From a virus, in IMG/VR virus record IMGVR_UViG_3300034072_000375, positions 1 to 64,000 of that record: DNA of 64,000 bases; one strand, 5' to 3'. The notes beneath the pieces were generated by a model. It saw only the letters and a list, made by a program, of their open reading frames with translations. It was not told the DNA's origin and did not search any database. How positions within the stretch are numbered: the stretch's first letter is position 1; each line of letters opens with the position of its first letter. A program made the translations under genes and the position numbers. Below are positions 31,466-39,396 of this stretch, one piece after another.

Positions 31466-31503
31466 TCAAGGCGACGACTAAGTCTAGCCGTCTTTCAGGT
31501 TAT

Positions 31504-31577
31504 GCAACAGTAGCTCAGTTGGTAGAGCAAATTACAGGGATGTGACGTAAGACGGTGCTTCGAGAACACCCCGTTGC
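31504..31577 (+). tRNA. tRNA-like element with abnormal anticodon arm
   Basis: Acceptor arms GCAACAG and CCGTTGC pair at 6 of 7 positions; the D arm (GCTC-AGTTGGTA-GAGC) and T arm (GGTGC-TTCGAGA-ACACC) are normal. The 24-nt segment between (31530-31553) does not form a standard 5-bp/7-nt anticodon arm; at best TTAC pairs with GTAA around an 11-nt loop. It may be a decayed tRNA, a tRNA needing unusual folding, or a tRNA mimic. No anticodon can be assigned. Confidence 0.6.
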
Positions 31578-31605
31578 TTTTAGATTTTAAATGAAAGGAG
31601 AAGAT

Positions 31606-31854
31606 ATGAAAGCAGAAATTGTAGGAAACACAAAAGGTTTTAAGCCTGTGTCAATTCAACTTACGTTTCAAACTAAGTCTGAACTTGCAGCTTGGCTTTT
31701 GATGACAAATGATTGGACTGTTACTGAAGTTACTGTCGGGGATCAGCTTGCGCATAATCCAGAGTTTGAAGAGTACGATCCGATGAGTGTTGATTTTCAG
31801 GCTCTGACTGCTGGAGATATTTGGCAAGAATTGCGCACGCATTTGAATAAGTAA
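31606..31854 (+). CDS. Small hypothetical protein (82 aa)
   Basis: ATG 31606 with AAAGGAG upstream. Starts MKAEIVGNTKGFKPVSIQLT, beta-rich, then an acidic helix. Resembles small proteins of the type found beside phage tRNA genes, without known function. Confidence 0.75.
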   Translation: MKAEIVGNTKGFKPVSIQLTFQTKSELAAWLLMTNDWTVTEVTVGDQLAHNPEFEEYDPMSVDFQALTAGDIWQELRTHLNK

Positions 31855-31944
31855 GATTTCTTAATCGGAAAAGAAGTTCGTGATCTTCCATAAAATCACA
31901 TTTTCGTTAACACATTTCCAATACATAAGAAAGGGAAAATACAC

Positions 31945-32571
31945 ATGGCTATTTCTAAACTCACCGGCACTCTAGTATACGTGCAGCTTGACACCCCAAA
32001 GCCTTGCTTTGATGCAGAGAAGGGCACTGAATGGAAGGCAAGCATTGTTGTCTCGGAAGATGACGCAGATGAATGGAACGATGCTTATCCAAAGCAAAAA
32101 GCCAAGGAGGTAAAGACTTCTGAGTTTGAGGAAATCTACAAGATTCCTGCACCATTCGCAGATCAACGCAAGCAGTACATTATTACTCTTCGCAAGAACA
32201 CCAAGCTGGCTAACGGTAATCCTGTTCCTCCGCAGTACACACCGAAGGTATTCCAGCAGAAGGGTAAGACTTTGGTTGAAATCACAAGTTCTGTTCTGGT
32301 GGCTAATGGCTCTGAAGGACAAATCTCTGTTGATCACTATGATGCCAAGATGGGGCCAGTTGCACGACTCAAGAACGTCAAGGTTGATACTTTGATTGAG
32401 TACGTGAAGCCAGAGGGTTCGGGTTACGAAAGTGGCTCCGAGTTTGATTCAGCAGATGATGGTAATGGGGGCACGGTCAAGGTTCCTGCTAAGGCTAAGA
32501 CTGTAGCAGCACCGAAGGGTAAGAAGCCTCCGGTTGATTCAGATGGTGACAGCGACAGCGATCCATTCTGA
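31945..32571 (+). CDS. T7 gp2.5-like single-stranded DNA-binding protein
   Basis: 208 residues. An OB-fold-like core begins TGTLVYVQLDTPKPCFDAEK, with EWKASIVVSEDDADEW, VFQQKGKTLVEITSSVLVAN and GPVARLKNVKVDTLIEY. A disordered linker leads to an acidic tail ending SDSDPF; a C-terminal Phe after acids is the gp2.5/SSB interaction feature that contacts replisome partners. Coats ssDNA at the fork with the gp4-like helicase. AAGAAAGGG precedes the ATG. Confidence 0.9.
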   Translation: MAISKLTGTLVYVQLDTPKPCFDAEKGTEWKASIVVSEDDADEWNDAYPKQKAKEVKTSEFEEIYKIPAPFADQRKQYIITLRKNTKLANGNPVPPQYTPKVFQQKGKTLVEITSSVLVANGSEGQISVDHYDAKMGPVARLKNVKVDTLIEYVKPEGSGYESGSEFDSADDGNGGTVKVPAKAKTVAAPKGKKPPVDSDGDSDSDPF

Positions 32572-32579
32572 TGCAATCT

Positions 32580-32650
32580 AAAGCCCCTTAAAGGTACTTT
32601 CTAGGTCAGGTAATACCCTTGCCTACCTAGATTACTTAAAGGGCTTATAG
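32580..32650 (+). repeat. Structured intergenic element (copy 3)
   Basis: A long stem: AAAGCCCCTTAAAGGTA (32581-32597) pairs with the reverse-complementary TTACTTAAAGGGCTT arm (32634-32648), with an inner CTAGGT/ACCTAG stem. Shares CTTTAAAG, CTAGG and GGTTTAAA motifs with copies 1 and 2. It lies between the ssDNA-binding gene and the tRNA, and could be a processing site. Confidence 0.6.
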
Positions 32651-32680
32651 AGCGGTTTAAAGCGTTCTAGGGCCTTCTAT

Positions 32681-32754
32681 CCTCGGTTATCATAACTGGA
32701 CAATGAACGAATCTTCTAAATTCGACTATACTCGTTCAAATCGAGTACCGAGGG
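32681..32754 (+). tRNA. tRNA-Arg (anticodon UCU)
   Basis: Full cloverleaf: acceptor CCTCGGT/ACCGAGG (7 bp), D arm TCAT-AACTGGACA-ATGA, anticodon stem CGAAT/ATTCG with loop CTTCTAA giving anticodon UCU, variable ACTAT, T arm ACTCG-TTCAAAT-CGAGT, discriminator G. No CCA is encoded. It reads AGA (and AGG), codons common in this AT-rich genome but rare in many hosts. Confidence 0.9.
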
Positions 32755-32794
32755 CAGAGGGTCTTAGGACTAGAAATATTTGAAAGGAGAAAAC

Positions 32795-32923
32795 ATGAGC
32801 AAAATCTGGGTAGTAACCCAACAAGGTATCCCAATCATGGCGTATAATCAATCTGAAGTAACTCCACTTGAACTGTGGGAGAAGCACTTGGGTTGTTCTG
32901 TGTTTGATGTTGAAGTTCAATAA
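32795..32923 (+). CDS. Small hypothetical protein (42 aa)
   Basis: Begins MSKIWVVTQQGIPIMAYNQS after AAAGGAG. Compact and ends in VFDVEVQ. Its stop region carries the next gene's AAGGAGG. Confidence 0.65.
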   Translation: MSKIWVVTQQGIPIMAYNQSEVTPLELWEKHLGCSVFDVEVQ

Positions 32924-32933
32924 GGAGGTTTAG

Positions 32934-33077
32934 ATGAAGTATGTAGCTAAGTTTGTAAATGGAGCGTGGGTTTCTTTCAACACAGAAACCTATGAGAACA
33001 CACAAGTCTTTTATCTTCGCAAGGATGCGGAAGAAGCGGTGAAGAAGATGAACAACAATCAACGAGGAGGTAAGTAA
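32934..33077 (+). CDS. Small hypothetical protein (47 aa)
   Basis: Starts MKYVAKFVNGAWVSFNTETY, with a basic helical end. Perfect AAGGAGG site. Function unknown. Confidence 0.65.
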   Translation: MKYVAKFVNGAWVSFNTETYENTQVFYLRKDAEEAVKKMNNNQRGGK

Positions 33078-33078
33078 T

Positions 33079-33267
33079 ATGCAAAAGACCACCCAACAAA
33101 AGCCCATTACTGCATGGGCAGTAGAAATCGAAGGTAAGATTGATCCAGACTTTGTATTCAATAGTCGTGCTACAGCGCGGCATGTTCGGAATACTGAAGC
33201 CTCTGTTGGTTTGTATAAGAAGATTTCAGTGCGTAAGTTGCAACTGATTCCAGTGAAGGGGCGATAA
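33079..33267 (+). CDS. Small hypothetical protein (62 aa)
   Basis: Starts MQKTTQQKPITAWAVEIEGK. Basic C-terminal half (ATARHVRNTEAS; KKISVRKLQLIPVKGR), possibly nucleic-acid binding. The site CGAGGAGG lies 10 nt before the ATG. Confidence 0.65.
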   Translation: MQKTTQQKPITAWAVEIEGKIDPDFVFNSRATARHVRNTEASVGLYKKISVRKLQLIPVKGR

Positions 33268-33269
33268 AC

Positions 33270-33572
33270 ATGAGTGAGATTCTTAAGACCATTCTACTGA
33301 AAGACGAAGAAGAAGCTAAGTACTTCGCATGGGGTGATCATCAGGATTTTGACATTGTAGAAACTGTCAAGGACTATGATGCTCTCTACAAGGATTATTG
33401 TCCCGCCACTACGATTGCAAAGCATATTGAAACTGGTAAGTTCTATGCTCTTGATTGGGATTCTTATGAAAGTCACTACGGTTGTGGAGAGGACATGTTC
33501 AATGAACTTTCTGTCTATGAAGTAGAGCAACAAGAAGAAGTCCGAGTAACTAAAACATGGGTAGCAGTTTGA
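33270..33572 (+). CDS. Hypothetical acidic protein (100 aa)
   Basis: Acidic, aromatic-rich (EEEAKYFAWGDHQDFDIVET; LDWDSYESHYGCGEDMFNEL). Overlaps the next gene by 16 nt. Function unknown. Confidence 0.75.
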   Translation: MSEILKTILLKDEEEAKYFAWGDHQDFDIVETVKDYDALYKDYCPATTIAKHIETGKFYALDWDSYESHYGCGEDMFNELSVYEVEQQEEVRVTKTWVAV

Positions 33573-33766
33573 CTAACTACGAAACATTTGTACTGACAAT
33601 CGGGTATATCGCTTTCATCTTGTCTATCCTAGCTGTGATTGGTATCGGTGGTGTACTGACGGTTATCTCTGCGGCAGTTTGCTTGGTGGTGCATTATCCG
33701 ATTAAGTTAAGTGATTGGGTGCTGAGTAAAGTACGAAGCATCTCAGCGAAGCGGGTTTTGAAGTAA
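33557..33766 (+). CDS. Small membrane protein (69 aa)
   Basis: Two adjacent hydrophobic segments (residues ~12-28 and ~30-47) form one long or two membrane helices, followed by a basic tail (SKVRSISAKRVLK). Starts within the previous gene; a TTG at 33569 is an alternative. First of three consecutive membrane genes. Confidence 0.65.
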   Translation: MGSSLTNYETFVLTIGYIAFILSILAVIGIGGVLTVISAAVCLVVHYPIKLSDWVLSKVRSISAKRVLK

Positions 33767-33787
33767 GGTTTTTAAGAAAGGAAATAA

Positions 33788-33988
33788 ATGAAATATGTAG
33801 CTATTATTGGTGCTTTGGTTGTGCTGCTTGGGGTTATTATTGCAGGCCCGTTGCTTACTATAAGTGCTCTGAATACGTTGTTCGGTTTGAATATCGCTTA
33901 TACAGTGTGGACATATCTGAGCGTTATGTGGTTGAACATCACAACTTTCGGTGGTTTGGGTTTGTCGATTCGTAGTTTGAAGAAATAA
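33788..33988 (+). CDS. Small membrane protein, paralogue 1 (66 aa)
   Basis: Two hydrophobic segments flank ALNTLFGLNIAYTVWTYL. That motif is matched by the next gene (NALFGTNIVFAVWMHW), so the two look like a tandem duplication. AAGAAAGGAAAT precedes the ATG. Function unknown; similar short proteins occur in many phages. Confidence 0.75.
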   Translation: MKYVAIIGALVVLLGVIIAGPLLTISALNTLFGLNIAYTVWTYLSVMWLNITTFGGLGLSIRSLKK

Positions 33989-34004
33989 TTTAAAGGAGGT
34001 GAAT

Positions 34005-34220
34005 ATGGTGGCCGCGCCCCAACTAATAGTAGCTGTTATAGCACTCCCGTTGTTCTTCATGCTTACAATGATGGTGGGGTTTTCAGTACCTTACTTTGGT
34101 GTTATCATTATTAACGCTTTGTTCGGTACTAATATTGTGTTTGCAGTATGGATGCATTGGGTATGCGTGGTAAGTTTTGTGATTGCAGTATTTTATGCTG
34201 CATTTAAAATGAAAGGATAA
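34005..34220 (+). CDS. Small membrane protein, paralogue 2 (71 aa)
   Basis: Starts at ATG 34005 after AAAGGAGG. Two membrane helices bracket NALFGTNIVFAVWMHW, the motif shared with paralogue 1, and a short basic tail follows. Confidence 0.75.
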   Translation: MVAAPQLIVAVIALPLFFMLTMMVGFSVPYFGVIIINALFGTNIVFAVWMHWVCVVSFVIAVFYAAFKMKG

Positions 34221-34222
34221 CT

Positions 34223-34393
34223 GTGTTTACATTGCAAGACTTTGTAATTGCTTTTGAGAAGTGGGAGAATGATTACCGAGTTAATCCCACTAATTACTAC
34301 ACACCAGATGAAACAGCAGGATTGGAAGTCAGTGCTGTGTCTGTTGGTCGTGCGGAATATTTTATGGATTTGTTGACTGAAAATAAGGAGTGA
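34223..34393 (+). CDS. Small acidic hypothetical protein (56 aa)
   Basis: GTG start with AAAGGA 7 nt upstream. Begins with FTLQDFVIAFEKWENDYRVN; the segment NPTNYYTPDETAGLEVSAVS resembles short proteins in other phages. Function unknown. Confidence 0.65.
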   Translation: MFTLQDFVIAFEKWENDYRVNPTNYYTPDETAGLEVSAVSVGRAEYFMDLLTENKE

Positions 34394-34395
34394 AT

Positions 34396-34635
34396 ATGAC
34401 CGAAGAAGTAAAGAAGACTAAGGCTGAGTTGGTTGAAGCAATGAAACGTGAATTCTGCGAGGTAGAAAGCATCATGGAAAACGTAGCTGAATTGAAGGCT
34501 CAAGCTAAGGAAGCTGGTTATGATGCTACATTGCTGGCAAAGATTGCTAAGAGTATGGCTGAGAATCGAGTTGATGAAGTCTTGGAGAAAAACGAGATTT
34601 TTGCTAGTCTAGTAGATGAAGTAAGAAACGGATGA
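34396..34635 (+). CDS. Small helical protein (79 aa)
   Basis: ATG 34396 after AAGGAGTGAAT. Entirely helical and acidic, probably a coiled coil (AELVEAMKREFCEVESIMEN). Its stop overlaps the start of the following endonuclease-like gene. Confidence 0.7.
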   Translation: MTEEVKKTKAELVEAMKREFCEVESIMENVAELKAQAKEAGYDATLLAKIAKSMAENRVDEVLEKNEIFASLVDEVRNG

Positions 34636-35381
34636 AAAAGTTGTATCACGAGGGTATGATCTTCTTATCCTCATATGGGACTAAGGCTATACTGGTAAAA
34701 CGTTTAGACTACAAAAGGTGCATTCTGAGGGTAGAAAATACAGACGTGGAATTTATGTCATATCTTACTCTTCTGCCATCAGGAAAATTTAAAACCCCTT
34801 ATTGTAAAACAACCTATGGGGTCGGGTATATAGGAAGTGAGAGTGCTGAAAGCCTTATACACTCACCTGTACATAGAGTTTGGAGCAATATGATTAAAAG
34901 GTGCTATACGGACTATAAAGGAAATAGGTCGCCAGATGTTTATTCAGATACATTCGTAGAAGAATCGTGGCATAATTTTAGTATCTTCAGTGCATGGTAT
35001 CTTGAAAGAGAGAAATTGTTTCTAGGTACAAACATAAAACCTAAGCTGGATAAAGATTTGCTCAGTGGGAGCGATCAGGTTTATTCTGAAAAGACTTGTT
35101 GCCTAATACCTCATGCTATTAATTGTGCTTTAATTGAAAGAAAAAAGAGAGGAAACTTACCCTTAGGAGTTGTTAAACACAAGAAAGAATATTATGCAAA
35201 AATAATGGTAGAATCTTGTGAAAAAGTAATAGGCAATTACACCACTCCAGAAGAAGCTTCGAGAGCATATATTTCCGCTAAGAAAGAGGTGATAAAACAA
35301 CTTGCATGTAAATACAGAGATGTTCTTGAAGAGCACGTGTATGGTAAGTTAATTAACTGGGAACCGAAAAGAATTTTTTGA
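34632..35381 (+). CDS. Homing-endonuclease-like protein with AP2 domain
   Basis: Shares order and motifs with the gene at 27625: WSNMIKRCYTDYKGN, WHNFSIFSAWYLE, KLDKDLLSGSDQ, VYSEKTCCLIPHAINCALIE and the AP2-like LPLGVVKHKKEYYAKIMVES followed by YTTPEEASRAYISAKKEV. It lacks the cysteine cluster at its N-terminus. Inserted between a small gene and the exonuclease gene, as mobile homing genes often are. Confidence 0.75.
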   Translation: MKKLYHEGMIFLSSYGTKAILVKRLDYKRCILRVENTDVEFMSYLTLLPSGKFKTPYCKTTYGVGYIGSESAESLIHSPVHRVWSNMIKRCYTDYKGNRSPDVYSDTFVEESWHNFSIFSAWYLEREKLFLGTNIKPKLDKDLLSGSDQVYSEKTCCLIPHAINCALIERKKRGNLPLGVVKHKKEYYAKIMVESCEKVIGNYTTPEEASRAYISAKKEVIKQLACKYRDVLEEHVYGKLINWEPKRIF

Positions 35382-35394
35382 AAAGGAGAGACTA

Positions 35395-36369
35395 TTGAGT
35401 AAAGTAATTGCACTTATTGACCTCGATACCCCTGTGTACAAAGCTGCTGCTGCGGTTGAAGAGAGAGGAATTATTGTTACTCACTCTCCTACAGGAATTC
35501 AGAAATCCTTTAGTACACGGACAGAGTTCAAGGACTTGCTGAAAAGCAAAGATAAGATTGACAAATTAAGTGAGTACGAGATTGAAGATACACAAGAAGC
35601 TGAACCAGCAGAACATGCTTTTCATGTCTTGAATAATCACATTAAGTTTATCCTTGATTCATTTTGGTGTGATGAGGTCATTTATATGATTTCAGGAAAG
35701 ACTAACTTTCGCTCTGATCTTCCTCTACCAACAAAGTACAAGTCCAATCGGGTTGGTTTGAAACCATTGCTTTTGAAACAAGTCCAGACTTACGCATGGA
35801 AGAAGTACAAAGCAATTGTCACTCAAAACGAAGAGCCTGATGACATGCAGGTGTGGATGGGTTACGAAATTTTGAAACGAGGAGATATTCCAATTCTTTG
35901 TACCGGAGACAAGGATTCCAAGGCGTACTCTGGTTTGTCTTTGTTTAACCCCGATAAACCAGAAGAAGGAGTTCAAGTGATTCCTGATCTTGGTAGTATC
36001 TGGGAAGATGATAAGGGCAAAGTCAGAGCACTAGGAATGAAGCAGTACGGACTCCAGCAACTGATAGGTGACGGAACAGACGGTTTCAAACCCACAGACT
36101 TGTGCGGGGTTAAGTTCGGGGAGAAGTCCGCATTGAAGTTGCTTGAACCTTGCAAGACCGAGAAAGAAGTTCTAGAAGTGGTTGTACAGCAATATCAGAA
36201 GTGGTATCCTACTCCATTTGAATACACAGCTTGGAATGGTGCTAAGATTGAAAGTGACTGGAAGCATATGCTGAACCTCTATCACGCTTGCTGCCGAATG
36301 AAAGAGACTAAGGACGATCCATTGATTGCGTATGATTTCTATAAACGTTATGGAGTGACACTGGAATGA
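35395..36369 (+). CDS. 5'-3' exonuclease, FEN/PIN-type
   Basis: Acidic metal-binding motifs of the T5/T4 RNase H flap-endonuclease superfamily: ALIDLDTPVYKAA at the start, NEEPDDMQVWMGYE, CTGDKDSKAYSG and GDGTDGFKP. TTG start with AAAAGGAGAG upstream. It probably removes RNA primers and resects ends in replication and recombination. Followed by small genes and endonuclease VII. Confidence 0.85.
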   Translation: MSKVIALIDLDTPVYKAAAAVEERGIIVTHSPTGIQKSFSTRTEFKDLLKSKDKIDKLSEYEIEDTQEAEPAEHAFHVLNNHIKFILDSFWCDEVIYMISGKTNFRSDLPLPTKYKSNRVGLKPLLLKQVQTYAWKKYKAIVTQNEEPDDMQVWMGYEILKRGDIPILCTGDKDSKAYSGLSLFNPDKPEEGVQVIPDLGSIWEDDKGKVRALGMKQYGLQQLIGDGTDGFKPTDLCGVKFGEKSALKLLEPCKTEKEVLEVVVQQYQKWYPTPFEYTAWNGAKIESDWKHMLNLYHACCRMKETKDDPLIAYDFYKRYGVTLE

Positions 36370-36566
36370 TTCAAATCAAAACACAAGAACTTCGTGATGC
36401 TGTGCAAGCTACTTATGAGTTCGACAAGGAACATGGTAAATGCACTGACGAAAGTACAGGACAATTTACGGGAAACTTTTATCACGAGACTTATGAGTTT
36501 GACGGTAAGAGTAAAACGTATTACTTTGACTCAGGGAAGTTGTTTGGTTATGAGGACGTAGCATGA
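36366..36566 (+). CDS. Small acidic hypothetical protein (66 aa)
   Basis: Starts with IQIKTQELRDAVQATYEFDK, with a C-terminal beta part (YEFDGKSKTYYFDSGKLFGY). Overlaps the exonuclease stop by 4 nt and the next start likewise. Function unknown. Confidence 0.7.
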   Translation: MIQIKTQELRDAVQATYEFDKEHGKCTDESTGQFTGNFYHETYEFDGKSKTYYFDSGKLFGYEDVA

Positions 36567-36787
36567 GCAGCAGAATTACTTTCATTGACAACAACATTGA
36601 CTCAGGGGATTGGTGCGTGGTCATCTTAAATGGTGAAGTGATTCACGAAGGACATGAATACCCGAGAGGAACTTGGTTTGTGGAATTTTTTGAGTTGTAC
36701 CAAGGGATCGCAGAAACTGTTGAACACATTGGAATGACAGACGAAGAGATTCTGAATTGGAGGGAAGTACTTTATGGTGAAGAATGA
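36563..36787 (+). CDS. Small acidic hypothetical protein (74 aa)
   Basis: Starts MSSRITFIDNNIDSGDWCVV; beta then a helical acidic C-terminus. Coupled on both sides by 4-nt overlaps. Function unknown. Confidence 0.7.
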   Translation: MSSRITFIDNNIDSGDWCVVILNGEVIHEGHEYPRGTWFVEFFELYQGIAETVEHIGMTDEEILNWREVLYGEE

Positions 36788-37413
36788 CATTTAAATGCAT
36801 CAGATGCAACTGCGAAAGCTACTCCGTCAGAAACCTAATGGATGACCTTCAGGGATACTGCACTTGTAATGAGTGCGGGGCGCATCAGAGGCTTCACAGA
36901 GAGGTTAAGGAGGAACCTAAGCATCTTTATTCACCAACTGACGTAGCAAAGGTTCGTAAGATTCTTTATGAAGAACAAGGAGGTAAGGATGCTCTCACAG
37001 GTCTAGAGCTACCAACAGACAAGTTGTGTCTAGATCATTGCCATCAAAGTCAATTTGTTCGTGGAGTTCTTCACCGTCAAGTCAATGCAGCTTTGGGGAA
37101 ACTGGAGGGGGTTCATACAAGATACTTGAGCTACTGGTACTCTGATACACTTCCTGACTTCCTACGACAAGCTGCAGATTACCTTGAAAAAGAACAAGAT
37201 ACTCGGTACGTTCACCCCGGCTGGTTGAAGAAAGCTCAGACGATGTTCAACAGCCTTCCAGAAGGCGATAAGAAGGCTGTTTTAGAGGCTCTAGGGCAGA
37301 GGCAAGGGGGTAACAGCACCGAACGTAAAAAGCTCTTTAAAAAGGCTTTGCTGACCCGGAAGTTTAGTTATGAGCAGGTGAAAACAATGATTGAAGAAAG
37401 GAAGAAGCAATGA
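36784..37413 (+). CDS. Recombination endonuclease VII-like protein
   Basis: Core LCLDHCHQSQFVRGVLHRQV followed by NAALGKLEG is the endonuclease VII His-Cys/HNH-like active-site region. The N-terminus has a zinc pair (CIRCNC and CTCNECG). The C-terminal part is basic and helical, probably for DNA binding. Resolves branched DNA during recombination and packaging. Coupled to 36563 and 37410. Confidence 0.9.
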   Translation: MTFKCIRCNCESYSVRNLMDDLQGYCTCNECGAHQRLHREVKEEPKHLYSPTDVAKVRKILYEEQGGKDALTGLELPTDKLCLDHCHQSQFVRGVLHRQVNAALGKLEGVHTRYLSYWYSDTLPDFLRQAADYLEKEQDTRYVHPGWLKKAQTMFNSLPEGDKKAVLEALGQRQGGNSTERKKLFKKALLTRKFSYEQVKTMIEERKKQ

Positions 37414-37637
37414 AATTTAAACTACAAGCAACTCACGATGACGGTACAGTTGTTACTCATGAATTTGAAGAGAATTCGTGGTATGCTGCGTTAGATAACT
37501 TCGTGAAGTTTCTACGAGGTAACGGTTATTTTGTTAGCGACAAAAGTGTAGGTATCAATCTGAAAGCAGGGCATTACTGCTATAGTGAAGATGAGCCTTA
37601 CTACAACATTACATTCTTTGAACAAGAAAAGGAGTAA
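37410..37637 (+). CDS. Small hypothetical protein (75 aa)
   Basis: Starts MKFKLQATHDDGTVVTHEFE; a strand-rich protein with the helix SWYAALDNFVKFLRGNGYFV. Coupled to endonuclease VII. Function unknown. Confidence 0.75.
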   Translation: MKFKLQATHDDGTVVTHEFEENSWYAALDNFVKFLRGNGYFVSDKSVGINLKAGHYCYSEDEPYYNITFFEQEKE

Positions 37638-37639
37638 AT

Positions 37640-38503
37640 TTGACGCAGCATTCACAAAGCACAAAAGATAAGATGAAAGCTCTGAGTGAATTGGGGTTTT
37701 CTTCGAGGGAGATTGCTAAACTTGTTCTTGGGTCAGAGACTAAGAAGAGTAGTGTAAATCGGGTGTTGGCTTCTGAGGGAACTACTTCTAAACCAAAGAA
37801 GGATACAGAAGATAACTCTAGAATTTTGTTTATCTCTGATTTGCATATTCCATTCCACCATGAAGACAGCTTTGATTTTCTTCGGCACCTAAAACAGAAG
37901 TACAATCCTACACGAGTAATCTGTTTGGGTGACGAGCTTGATAAACACAGTCTGAGCTACCACGAGCATGATCCTAATGGTTACTCTGCTGGGCATGAAC
38001 TTGAGGTTAGTATTCCTTACATCAAAGAACTTGAAGAAATCTTTCCTAAGATGGATATCATTGAGTCAAATCATGGTAGCCTAGTGTGGCGTAAAGCTAA
38101 GACAAACGGCATTCCGAAGCACTACATTAAGAGCTATAATGATGTACTTGGAGTAGGTGAAGGGTGGAATTGGAGTTTTGATCTTACTTTGACGCTGCCA
38201 AATGGACAGCAGTGTTACGTGCATCACGGAAAGAGTTCAGATGTATTGAAGCTAAGTCAACAAAGCGGTATGAATGCTGTTCAAGGTCATTTCCACGAAA
38301 GATTTAAGATTGATTATTGGGCTAACAGTAACGATCTTTATTGGGGAATGCAGTGCGGTTGCCTGATTGATGATGATCAGTATGCGTTCAATTACAACAA
38401 CGTTAACATCAAACGGCCTATTGTCGGCACTGGATTGATTATTGATTCTATTCCTGTGCTTGAACCGATGGTACTTGATTCAAAAGGAGATTGGGTAAGA
38501 TGA
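37640..38503 (+). CDS. HTH-metallophosphoesterase fusion
   Basis: N-terminal helix-turn-helix (residues ~13-40, ALSELGFSSREIAKLVLG), then a calcineurin-like phosphoesterase: FISDLHIPFHHEDS, LGDELDKHSL, ESNHGS, VHHGKS, QGHFHE. TTG start with AAAAGGAG. The combination suggests a DNA-targeted phosphatase or nuclease, such as a DNA repair enzyme or Mre11-like factor. It differs from the RNA-repair phosphoesterase at 22523. Confidence 0.8.
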   Translation: MTQHSQSTKDKMKALSELGFSSREIAKLVLGSETKKSSVNRVLASEGTTSKPKKDTEDNSRILFISDLHIPFHHEDSFDFLRHLKQKYNPTRVICLGDELDKHSLSYHEHDPNGYSAGHELEVSIPYIKELEEIFPKMDIIESNHGSLVWRKAKTNGIPKHYIKSYNDVLGVGEGWNWSFDLTLTLPNGQQCYVHHGKSSDVLKLSQQSGMNAVQGHFHERFKIDYWANSNDLYWGMQCGCLIDDDQYAFNYNNVNIKRPIVGTGLIIDSIPVLEPMVLDSKGDWVR

Positions 38504-38859
38504 AACCCTACCTGCACGGAAGAATTCACGCCAAGAAGTACGGAGGGGTGCCAGAAGACTACATGGATATTGATGATTTCATTGACTCATCTAAATCTTC
38601 CGTCCCTGATATTCGCCATCGTGCAATCTTGCATAGTAGCTTTGGTTGTTTTATTGTAGAGAAAGTCTTCGGTGCAACTCGCGTTAATTCTGAAGGTAAA
38701 ACTTACTCTCCCAGAGATGTAGCTGAAGACCATATTACGCAAGACCTTGGATTCATTCCAACAATGGAGCAGTACCTGAACAACATGCAAATCCAGCCTT
38801 GGATGAACGGCACAGAGAAACGTAATACTGCTAAAGTCAAGCAGATTTTAATTGACTGA
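38500..38859 (+). CDS. Conserved phage protein (119 aa)
   Basis: ATG 38500 overlaps the previous stop. The strongly conserved-looking HGRIHAKKYGGVPEDYMDID, FIDSSKS and DIRHRAILHSSFGCFIVEKV match a domain of unknown function seen in many phages and bacteria (I believe DUF6915). The H and C pattern could bind metal. Function unknown. Confidence 0.8.
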   Translation: MKPYLHGRIHAKKYGGVPEDYMDIDDFIDSSKSSVPDIRHRAILHSSFGCFIVEKVFGATRVNSEGKTYSPRDVAEDHITQDLGFIPTMEQYLNNMQIQPWMNGTEKRNTAKVKQILID

Positions 38860-38882
38860 TTTACCTCTTGAAAGGAGATAAT

Positions 38883-39392
38883 GTGAAGGAAATTTATAAG
38901 ATTGAAAAAGAGATTCAAGCCTTGAACAAAGAACGTCAGGACTTGCAAACGAAATACCAAACAAAGATGCAAGAACATCTGAAGGGTTTGACTAAGGCAT
39001 TCTTCAAGGACAACCCTCAAGTAACAGCATTCGTATGGACGCAATATACTCCATACTTCAATGATGGCGATGAATGTACTTTTAGGCGTAATGAAATCTC
39101 TGTGACGAACTGCCCGCTAGATGAGATTGATGACGTTCGCTATGATGAATATGAAGGTGAAACTGAAAATGTCTTCGTAAGTGACTTCTCTGATTTGTTC
39201 ATGAAGAGCGATTACTACAAAAATGAACGTCAAAAGATTATTGATTCGGGGGTAGATATCAAAGCTGTGCAGCAGTTCGTGAAGATTCTTGATAGTATTG
39301 ACGAAGATGTTTACTTGGAGACTTTTGGTAATCATGTACGAGTAGTTGCTACTGCACAAGGTTTTGATATTGAAGAATACGGTCACGATTAA
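38883..39392 (+). CDS. Hypothetical acidic protein (169 aa)
   Basis: GTG 38883 preferred because AAAGGAG lies 5 nt upstream. Coiled-coil start (IYKIEKEIQALNKERQDLQT), then beta-rich acidic region. No family recognised. Confidence 0.75.
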   Translation: MKEIYKIEKEIQALNKERQDLQTKYQTKMQEHLKGLTKAFFKDNPQVTAFVWTQYTPYFNDGDECTFRRNEISVTNCPLDEIDDVRYDEYEGETENVFVSDFSDLFMKSDYYKNERQKIIDSGVDIKAVQQFVKILDSIDEDVYLETFGNHVRVVATAQGFDIEEYGHD

Positions 39393-39396
39393 TACT

